Shown here piece after piece: positions 1-5,312 of a DNA stretch of 9,853 bases. Within the stretch, counting starts at the first letter, position 1. Every line of letters begins with the position of its first letter. Below the pieces are notes generated by a model. That model worked only from the letters and a program-made list of their open reading frames with translations. It was not told the DNA's origin and did no database searches. The DNA comes from an uncultured Clostridium sp. (lineage in GTDB: Bacteria; Bacillota; Clostridia; TANB77; CAG-508). The position numbers were made by a program, and so were the translations under genes. The DNA lies in NCBI GenBank assembly GCA_948465625.1, contig CAOJXM010000022.1, forward strand, positions 1-9,853, given 5' to 3'.

Positions 1-373
1 GTTGTTGTGTCATACGTCTAACTACTTCTGGAACTCCTAAGTCTTCAAATTTTGGTAATTGGTTTTTAATAATTCTTAGTGTAAATAATGGTACATCATA
101 AGATAATGAAATGTTAACCCTAAAACGTAATCCTCCAAATTCTAAAGAAGTATCTAGTTTTTTATTCTCTCTAAAAACATTGTCTTTGTCTACATTTCCT
201 CTTACTAAATAATCATAAATATCGTTCATATCCTCTGGAACTAATACACTACTTCCTTCTACCTCTTTTAGTTCTCTCATAATTCTAAGCATTGGTTTGT
301 TTCCACAAATAAAGTGGATATCAGATGCCTCATTTTCAATTGCATAATTTAAAATTTTTTCAATCTCTATCAT
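1..373 (-). CDS. pilT: Type IV pilus retraction ATPase PilT, N-terminal part (cut by window edge)
   Basis: The first 124 residues of a PilT-family ATPase, which powers pilus retraction as a cytoplasmic hexamer at the base of the pilus. The frame opens with MIEIEKILNYAIENEASDIH, a clear match to the PilT N-terminus with its 'ASDIH' motif, followed by a GNKPMLRIM stretch. Around residue 87 it has the RFRVN segment that precedes the nucleotide-binding core in this family. Walker A and B lie beyond the left edge, so ATPase motifs cannot be checked. The ATG at 371-373 sits downstream of a purine-rich ribosome binding site (AAGGGGGAG) and only 20 nt after the pilB stop, so the two are almost certainly co-transcribed. 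The shorter N-terminal domain and lack of an MshEN region favour PilT over a second PilB. Having a retraction ATPase argues for a true T4P rather than a type II secretion system. Confidence 0.93.
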   Translation of the reverse strand, partial: MIEIEKILNYAIENEASDIHFICGNKPMLRIMRELKEVEGSSVLVPEDMNDIYDYLVRGNVDKDNVFRENKKLDTSLEFGGLRFRVNISLSYDVPLFTLRIIKNQLPKFEDLGVPEVVRRMTQQ

Positions 374-393
374 TCGTTGCTCCCCCTTATGTA

Positions 394-2019
394 TTAATAT
401 ATTACTAACTTATTATTTAATTCTTTTAGTGTGGTTACACCATTTAACACTTTTTTTAGTCCATCAATTACTAATGGTTTATAAGAACCTTCTAATGCTA
501 CTTCTCTTATTTTGATGGTAGAAGCATCCTCTGTAATTAATTCTTTAATTTTATCATCAATTGGCAAAATTTCAAATACAGCAATTCTTCCTAAAAATCC
601 AGTTTGATTGCATTGTGAACATCCTATGGTATCATATGTCTTTTTTCCTGTAAAATCAAAGCTTACTCCTGATTTTTCTCCTATTTGATTTATGATATCC
701 ATTTCTTCTTTGGTAAATTCTCTTTCTCTTGCACAATGTGGACATATTTTTCTTACTAATCTTTGTGATACTGCTGTTGCTAAAGTACTTGAAATATCAT
801 AGTTAGATACTCCCATTTTTCTTAATCTGGTAATAACTTCTATGGCATCAATGGTATGGATGGTTGACAATACATAATGTCCTGTTTGTCCTGCTTGCAT
901 TGCAATTTCTGCGGTTTCCTTATCTCTTATTTCTCCTACTAGAATAACATCTGGGTCTTGTCTTAAAACGGTTCTTAAAGAATCTAAGAAACTGGTTTTG
1001 GCATCAATTTCAATTTGGTTTAACCCTTCAATACGAATTTCTACTGGGTCTTCTATGGTTGTTATATTGATTTCTGGTCGATTTAAGAAATCAATAACAC
1101 TGTATAAGGTTGTGGTTTTACCTTCTCCTGTAGGAGCAGCAATAATGGTAATACTATTTCTTTTATCAAAACTATGTTTTAAGGTTTGCTCATCTCCTGG
1201 GAAACCAAGTGCAAAGATATCTTGTACATCTTCATTTTTCTTTAATAATCTTAAAACTAATTTTTCTCCATATACATTCTTTTGAGAAGAAACACGTATA
1301 TTGTAATCAGAATACATGATAATTCTACCATCTTGTGATTCTTGCTTTTCTTGGAACATATTTGAAATAGCCTTTAACCTACCAATAATTTGTGCTTGTT
1401 TATCTTTTGGATTATGAGCGGTTGTAAAGAACTCTCCCTCAATTCTGTAACGAATTCTTAGTTCATTTTCCATTGGCTCTAAGTGAATGTCACTCGCTCT
1501 TTTGTTCATTCCTGTTTTAATGATGCTATCTACTAATCCTGTAATATCGTTTGAAGTATTAAAGTTATCGGTTATGGTTCCTTCTAATGATTTTAACACT
1601 TTTTCAATGTCTGACTCAAATCCAATGTATTTTTCCATAACAAGACCTTTATTTAATAGTAATAATCGAATTACTTCAATGGATTTACGATTGGTGGTAT
1701 CAGCAAAGCAAACTTTAACTTTTCCGTCTGCAATTTCAAATGGAATTGCTTTATTTTGTTTTGCTACATCCAGTGATATATAGTCTTCTATATTAATTTT
1801 TACATCTCTTCGTTCAATTAGGATTACCTTTTCGTTTAAGATTTCTCCCATTGCTGCAATCAGTGCTCCTGAATCACATAAGTTCAAGATGTGTAAAATA
1901 TCGCCTAATTTTCTGCTTGGATTACTTTTTTGATAATCAATGGCAGTTTCAATGTCTTCTTGTGTGATAACCCCTCTCCTTACTAACTCAATTCCGATTG
2001 GTTGCTTTCTTGTATCCAT
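394..2019 (-). CDS. pilB: Type IV pilus extension ATPase PilB
   Basis: A 541-residue secretion ATPase of the PilB/GspE family, the cytoplasmic hexamer that drives pilin polymerisation. Visible motifs: an N-terminal MshEN-like region (about 1-60, with IGIELVRRGVITQEDIETAI and later KLGDIL); Asp box ASDIHLEP (175-182); Walker A APTGEGKT (295-302); second Asp box TIEDPVE (321-327); Walker B ILVGEIRD (359-366), with Glu363 as the likely catalytic residue; His box around TGHYVLSTIHT (379-389); and a zinc-binding tetracysteine made of CPHC (426-429) and CSQC (467-470), typical of PilB and absent from PilT. Length is slightly below the usual 550-570. The start follows a strong AAGGAGG site 8 nt upstream. 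It sits 86 nt after a minor pilin gene and 20 nt before pilT. The MshEN-like region suggests, but does not prove, cyclic-di-GMP control. Confidence 0.96.
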   Translation of the reverse strand: MDTRKQPIGIELVRRGVITQEDIETAIDYQKSNPSRKLGDILHILNLCDSGALIAAMGEILNEKVILIERRDVKINIEDYISLDVAKQNKAIPFEIADGKVKVCFADTTNRKSIEVIRLLLLNKGLVMEKYIGFESDIEKVLKSLEGTITDNFNTSNDITGLVDSIIKTGMNKRASDIHLEPMENELRIRYRIEGEFFTTAHNPKDKQAQIIGRLKAISNMFQEKQESQDGRIIMYSDYNIRVSSQKNVYGEKLVLRLLKKNEDVQDIFALGFPGDEQTLKHSFDKRNSITIIAAPTGEGKTTTLYSVIDFLNRPEINITTIEDPVEIRIEGLNQIEIDAKTSFLDSLRTVLRQDPDVILVGEIRDKETAEIAMQAGQTGHYVLSTIHTIDAIEVITRLRKMGVSNYDISSTLATAVSQRLVRKICPHCAREREFTKEEMDIINQIGEKSGVSFDFTGKKTYDTIGCSQCNQTGFLGRIAVFEILPIDDKIKELITEDASTIKIREVALEGSYKPLVIDGLKKVLNGVTTLKELNNKLVIY

Positions 2020-2053
2020 ATAAAATCCTCCTTCTTTTGTATCTCTATTTTAT

Positions 2054-2082
2054 ATTATACTCTATTTTTTTACCTTTCTCTA
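2054..2082 (-). promoter_or_regulatory. Candidate sigma-A promoter ahead of pilB
   Basis: A perfect TATAAT (2054-2059, minus strand) lies about 35 nt upstream of the pilB start in the 86-nt gap after the minor pilin gene. The best -35 partner with a 17-nt spacer is TAGAGA (2077-2082), which matches TTGACA at only four of six positions. It could supply extra pilB-pilT transcript independently of the main pilus promoter. The region is AT-rich, so a chance match is possible. Confidence 0.4.
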
Positions 2083-2105
2083 CATAATTTTACAATTGGC
2101 AAAAA

Positions 2106-2537
2106 TTACATTTGATTCATCACAAATTTGGTTGTTTTGGTTGCTTCTAAATTTTGTCCCACTGTCATTAAAACAGTAACTATTTTCTTATTTTTTACTT
2201 GTTCTACTTGAAATTGTGCATTAGCAACATTGTCACATATTTTGATTTGATTCATATAAATCGCATTATTTTGAAAGGTATATACATTGCCAGAAGCAAA
2301 TTTGATATAGCTTTTATCTTTTGCTACACTTACTACACTGTTTCCCATTTTTTTTACATCTTTTGTAAAATACATATTAAATTTGGTAATGGTAGCTATG
2401 TTTTGGCTACTATCTTTTGCATTTACTACATTGGTATAGAAAAATGAAGTAATATTGCCTACAATTGCCACTACAATGATTAATACAAAAACATATATAA
2501 TTAAACTGGTTAAAGTAACACCTTTATTCTCTTTCAT
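2106..2537 (-). CDS. Minor pilin / pseudopilin, PilW/GspJ-like
   Basis: A 143-residue protein with a class III prepilin leader: MKENKG, then a mature N-terminus starting VTLTSLIIYV and a single hydrophobic helix (about 7-30). The predicted cut is after Gly6. Mature position 5 is Ser11 instead of the conserved Glu. The C-terminal half, including a VYTFQNNAIYMNQIKICDNV segment followed by a VTVLMTVG strand, resembles the beta-rich domain of PilW/GspJ-type minor pilins; this is a family-level impression, not a firm assignment. A ribosome binding site (TAGGAGA) overlaps the end of the preceding pilin gene, whose stop is only 8 nt away, so the two are translated from one message. Its likely job is as a priming or tip subunit of the pilus, anchored in the membrane before assembly. 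Confidence 0.8.
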   Translation of the reverse strand: MKENKGVTLTSLIIYVFVLIIVVAIVGNITSFFYTNVVNAKDSSQNIATITKFNMYFTKDVKKMGNSVVSVAKDKSYIKFASGNVYTFQNNAIYMNQIKICDNVANAQFQVEQVKNKKIVTVLMTVGQNLEATKTTKFVMNQM

Positions 2538-2545
2538 CTTATCTC

Positions 2546-2962
2546 CTATTTGTTAATAATAAGTCTACTAATTTCAAATGATTGTTTTCTTTTTCCAATT
2601 GGATATTCTATTTTTACAGTTAATATCTTAATCAAATCTTCTTTGTTGGTATTTCCTGTTGTTGTGTTATATTTTACAAGTTGTGTTGTAATTTGATAGG
2701 CATCGGCTATTTGCTTGTTGTTATAAAATTCTTGTAATTTATTTTTTACGCTAGTATCATCTACTTGTTCATAATCCATTTGTTCTACTGCTTCGATTAC
2801 ATCAATTACATGATTTAAGGCAGCACTATTTCTTGCTACTTCTGTATTACTAAGATAGTAATTGTAAAATGCAGAAGTAATAATGGATACAAATATAATT
2901 ATAATAAGAACTGCAACTGATACATCAACTGCTGTAAAACCTCTTTTATCTCTTACATTCAT
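2546..2962 (-). CDS. Minor pilin / pseudopilin, PilV/GspI-like
   Basis: A 138-residue protein with a prepilin leader MNVRDKRG and a mature N-terminus beginning FTAVDVSVAVL, followed by a long hydrophobic helix (to about residue 32). Cleavage is predicted after Gly8. Mature position 5 is Asp13, an acidic substitute for the usual Glu. After the helix comes a polar, probably helical stretch (about 40-90) and a beta-rich C-terminus (ILTVKIEYPIGKRKQSFEIS), which resembles the end of PilV/GspI-type minor pilins. Start: ATG after a GGGGAG site, 11 nt after the pilD-like stop. With the next gene it forms a minor pilin pair directly after the peptidase, consistent with a role in priming assembly. Subtype is tentative; a minor pilin identity is well supported. 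Confidence 0.82.
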   Translation of the reverse strand: MNVRDKRGFTAVDVSVAVLIIIIFVSIITSAFYNYYLSNTEVARNSAALNHVIDVIEAVEQMDYEQVDDTSVKNKLQEFYNNKQIADAYQITTQLVKYNTTTGNTNKEDLIKILTVKIEYPIGKRKQSFEISRLIINK

Positions 2963-2973
2963 GTTATACTCCC

Positions 2974-3789
2974 CTATACTAAGTTAAAATTACAAATAAA
3001 ATTTGATACACTGATTACAATGATGTTGTTAACACATAAGAAAAAGGCAATTGGTAACCCCTCTTGTTTTTTCTTTTGTACAATCATTTTTGGATTACTG
3101 TTTTTTACTTTTTTTAATAATAGATAAATTCCAATTGCTAGTAGTGTTAGCATAATGGTGAAAATGGTCGCATATTCCTTGGAAATGGTAACCATGGATA
3201 CTAATAATATTAAGATTTCTAAGACATAACTAGCTGTTAATTTTTTCTTTAAAACGTAATTATCTAATACTAATAGTAATATGATAATTAGTAAATATAT
3301 AACATATGCATATACATGATAAGCATTCATGATACATGAATATATCATATAAAGTAAGCATACAAATAAGTTATAAGCTAGGACCGATTTGCAAATCATT
3401 CTTTTTTCTTTGTCAATTCCTGCTATGATAAATAAACTAGCAAAATACAAAAAACCTAAACTTAGGTTGATTAGTTGTGATGTTTGCAGTGATGTCCAAT
3501 TTATTTTTAGTGAAATTGCAAATAAAACAAAAACCATTCCTGATAAAATTTCTAGTAAAAAGTATCGTGGTCTTATTTTTTTCTTACAATATCTACATTT
3601 TGCCCCTAAAAATAAGTAACTAAAGACAGGAACCAAATCAAGCATTCCCAATTTATGATTACAATTTGGGCAATAGGAATGTTTATATGTAATATTTTCT
3701 TTTTTTGGAATACGATAAACCGCTAATGTAAAAAAACTACCAAAGTAAATTCCAATTAAGAAGATTATTAGATATAAAAAATAGTCCAT
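2974..3789 (-). CDS. pilD: Prepilin peptidase family protein (PilD-like, A24), second catalytic Asp apparently absent
   Basis: A 271-residue polytopic membrane protein collinear with prepilin peptidases, which cut pilin leaders and N-methylate the new N-terminus at the cytoplasmic face. Visible features: the N-terminal GSFFTLAVYRIPKK segment (18-30, equivalent to the family's GSFLNVVIYRLP); two zinc-binding CxxC pairs, CPNC (40-43) and CRYC (65-68); the first catalytic Asp in GIDKEKRMI (Asp126); and a C-terminal EGLPIAFFL (243-251) matching the family's IPFGPFL-like end. The second catalytic motif GxGD should lie about 60-65 residues after Asp126 at the cytoplasmic start of a helix, but that place reads KLTASYVLEI (184-191 region), with Tyr188 where Asp is expected. 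The frame is otherwise intact. Start: ATG after AAAGGAG. Asp176, at the end of the previous helix, is the only nearby alternative. Family membership is firm; proteolytic activity is doubtful. Confidence 0.88.
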   Translation of the reverse strand: MDYFLYLIIFLIGIYFGSFFTLAVYRIPKKENITYKHSYCPNCNHKLGMLDLVPVFSYLFLGAKCRYCKKKIRPRYFLLEILSGMVFVLFAISLKINWTSLQTSQLINLSLGFLYFASLFIIAGIDKEKRMICKSVLAYNLFVCLLYMIYSCIMNAYHVYAYVIYLLIIILLLVLDNYVLKKKLTASYVLEILILLVSMVTISKEYATIFTIMLTLLAIGIYLLLKKVKNSNPKMIVQKKKQEGLPIAFFLCVNNIIVISVSNFICNFNLV

Positions 3790-3823
3790 GACTCAAGTTT
3801 CTCCTTTACTCGTATGTTTCTTA

Positions 3824-3864
3824 AACTAAATGACATATCCATCTTCGGCATATGTCATTTAGTT
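3824..3864 (-). repeat. Perfect 15-bp inverted repeat between pilin gene and pilD
   Basis: The arms AACTAAATGACATAT (3824-3838) and ATATGTCATTTAGTT (3850-3864) are exact reverse complements around an 11-nt loop that can add two more G-C pairs. The hairpin sits 23 nt after the pilin stop and 34 nt before the pilD start, on the transcribed strand. No long U-run follows, so it is a poor classical terminator. It is more likely a partial terminator or a 3' stabilising or processing structure that lets the pilin message accumulate above the downstream assembly genes. That role is an inference from position. Confidence 0.7.
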
Positions 3865-3887
3865 AATATTACTTAACAATATAATCA

Positions 3888-4112
3888 TTATTTATATTGT
3901 TCAATTAAACTGTTCATTTCACTGTCAGCTTCGTTTAATTGTGTAGCTTCGTTGTTAGCTGAATTTTTGTAGATTTCTGCACCTTCTTTTGATTTTTTGA
4001 AGATACCATTATCTCCTATTGTCATAGAGATTGCTACACCTGCTAAAATTAGCATTACGATAACTGTAATTACTAATGCAACTAATGTAATACCTTTTTG
4101 TTGTTTCAACAT
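3888..4112 (-). CDS. Short type IV pilin-like protein (candidate major pilin)
   Basis: A 74-residue protein with leader MLKQQKG and a mature N-terminus ITLVALVITVIVMLILAGVA, a hydrophobic helix to about residue 31, then GDNGIFKKSKEGAEIYKNSA and an acidic, Asn-rich tail. The predicted cut after Gly7 leaves about 67 residues: essentially the pilin alpha-helix with little or no globular head. Mature position 5 is Ala12, not Glu. This N-terminal pattern is widespread in clostridial pilin-like proteins. It has the clearest ribosome binding site of the locus (AAGGAGG, 10 nt before ATG) and is followed by a stable hairpin, which fits high expression and a major-subunit role, although it could also be a minor or accessory pilin. 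It lies between the PilP-like gene and the peptidase gene. Confidence 0.85.
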   Translation of the reverse strand: MLKQQKGITLVALVITVIVMLILAGVAISMTIGDNGIFKKSKEGAEIYKNSANNEATQLNEADSEMNSLIEQYK

Positions 4113-4180
4113 AAAAAATTCCTCCTTATTAAATTTATCTTGTATATATCTATCTAAAAATAAATATAACCTAAAAATAA

Positions 4181-4612
4181 TTATTTTGTTCCAGTGTCAT
4201 TAAAAAATGTTGAGTTGGAACCATTGTTGTTTGTACTGTTTCCAGTACCATTCGTATTATTATTGTTTGTATTATTTGTATTGGTATTGTTTGTATTGGT
4301 ATTATTACTTGGATTTTCTGGTTGTTCTACATAAGTAGAAAAAGGATTTGCTTTTCCTTTGTCATATTCTTTGGTTCTTTCAAAAGATTGTAAATCAGAA
4401 CTATCCATTTCATAAGTTACCACAACATCTGAGTTTTCTGTATCAATAACCTCTTGTATTTCATTTTTTACAGTTTCTGAGGTTTGATATTTTTCTATTT
4501 CTGGTACGACTTTGTTGATTGGTATATAATCATATAATAATATTCCCAAGATTAATGCAATTGCACAAAGTAATAGTAATATTATAATGATTTCTTTTAT
4601 AATCTTTTTCAC
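4181..4612 (-). CDS. Small membrane-anchored PilP-like protein with Asn/Thr-rich tail
   Basis: A 143-residue protein of uncertain family. It starts with GTG (4610-4612) after a strong AAGGAGG site 8 nt upstream, 16 nt after the pilO stop. One N-terminal membrane segment (about 5-28) is followed by a short extracytoplasmic region ending in YDKGKANPF (83-91). Then comes a low-complexity tail (about 100-140) made of Asn, Thr, Gly and Ser. Its place directly after PilO, and the G-x-x-N-P-F element resembling the disordered 'RDPF' part of PilP/GspC-type proteins, suggest a PilP-like alignment-complex role; this is inference. It lacks the beta-domain that PilP uses to contact the secretin, which fits a monoderm cell. 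A cell-wall-spanning linker is another possibility. Confidence 0.8.
   Translation of the reverse strand: MKKIIKEIIIILLLLCAIALILGILLYDYIPINKVVPEIEKYQTSETVKNEIQEVIDTENSDVVVTYEMDSSDLQSFERTKEYDKGKANPFSTYVEQPENPSNNTNTNNTNTNNTNNNNTNGTGNSTNNNGSNSTFFNDTGTK
4240..4312. repeat. Low-complexity Asn/Thr codon repeat inside the PilP-like gene
   Basis: A run of AAT, AAC and ACA/ACC-type codons encodes the Asn/Thr-rich tail. Within it a 15-bp unit (TGTATTGGTATTGTT on the plus strand) repeats in tandem from 4277 to 4303, with degenerate copies on the left side. All repeats are multiples of three, so length changes would keep the frame. This looks like a slippage-prone microsatellite-like tract. Confidence 0.6.
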
Positions 4613-4628
4613 CTTTTGTACCTCCTTC

Positions 4629-5312
4629 TTAAGAATTATTACTTTGTGGTGTTGGGGTCGGTGTAGTTTGTTGTGTTGTTGAACTATCTACTTTTGTATT
4701 ACTTGATGTTGACCTACTACTACCATTTATATTTACATTGTTGATGGCTACATCTTTGATTGCAAAGGTTGCTTGTAGCACATTGGTTGAAGCATCTGGA
4801 GTTAATTTAAAGTTCTCAATTCGAAAAGCAAAACTTGTGTCATTTTCGATTGCAGATATAAATTCAGTTACTCCTACATAGCTTCCTGTCGCTGTAAATG
4901 CAATGTTATATTGACCTGTTGCTGTTCCTGAAGTTAAAACTAATTTTAGTTTAATACCATTTTTAGTAGCATATCCACCAAATTTTCCCCACAAATATTC
5001 CATTTCATATTTTTGTAGTTTACTTGCTGCATCTATATCTTCACTTGAACTATAAGCAACAAGGTCTGTATATTCTTCCTTTTTCTTCTGTAAGTCTTTT
5101 TCGCTGTCTGCTAAATTCTTTTTGGCCTTTGGATAATCTACGGTAGCTAAATTTTCTACTGCACTCATTTGTGCTTCTAATTTCTGATTGTCTTCTTTAA
5201 TTTCATAAATAGAAAGTATTTTTATACCAAATAGACTAAATCCATTTACTGCCATAAAATAAGCTAGTACAACTAAAACAACTACAAATGCACCTATTAA
5301 TATTTTTCTCAT
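4629..5312 (-). CDS. pilO: Type IV pilus inner-membrane alignment protein PilO
   Basis: A 227-residue PilO-like protein, which pairs with PilN in the membrane and links the cytoplasmic motor complex to the outside face. The layout is typical: short cytoplasmic N-terminus, one membrane segment (about 5-25), a coiled coil rich in Lys/Glu/Gln (about 38-85), then an alpha/beta domain (about 95-195) with a TGQYNIAFTATGSYVGVTEF segment characteristic of PilO ('ys.i.f.l.G.y.....F'). An additional Ser/Thr/Pro/Gln-rich tail (about 197-227) is low complexity. The ATG overlaps the pilMN stop as ATGA (5309-5312), with an AAGGAG site inside the end of pilMN, indicating translational coupling. Its neighbours, pilMN before and a PilP-like gene after, match the classic MNOP order. 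Sequence identity to PilO is weak overall, so context carries part of the call. Confidence 0.88.
   Translation of the reverse strand: MRKILIGAFVVVLVVLAYFMAVNGFSLFGIKILSIYEIKEDNQKLEAQMSAVENLATVDYPKAKKNLADSEKDLQKKKEEYTDLVAYSSSEDIDAASKLQKYEMEYLWGKFGGYATKNGIKLKLVLTSGTATGQYNIAFTATGSYVGVTEFISAIENDTSFAFRIENFKLTPDASTNVLQATFAIKDVAINNVNINGSSRSTSSNTKVDSSTTQQTTPTPTPQSNNS

Noticed and set aside
998..1783. Open frames on the plus strand opposite pilB (998-1285 and 1487-1783)
   Set aside because: They lie antisense within a fully motif-bearing pilB, show no recognisable family, and have no ribosome binding sites; they are codon-bias shadows.
2974..3789. pilD as a decayed pseudogene
   Set aside because: The frame is uninterrupted to the expected C-terminus, has a good ribosome binding site, and keeps the CxxC pairs and first Asp; only one motif is altered.
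3824..3864. Classical intrinsic terminator after the pilin gene
   Set aside because: The stem is AT-rich and no U-run follows; downstream genes have no clear promoter of their own, so full termination is unlikely.
4240..4312. CRISPR-like array from the short direct repeats
   Set aside because: The repeats are 15-bp, contiguous, in frame, and encode an Asn/Thr tract inside a gene; there are no spacers.
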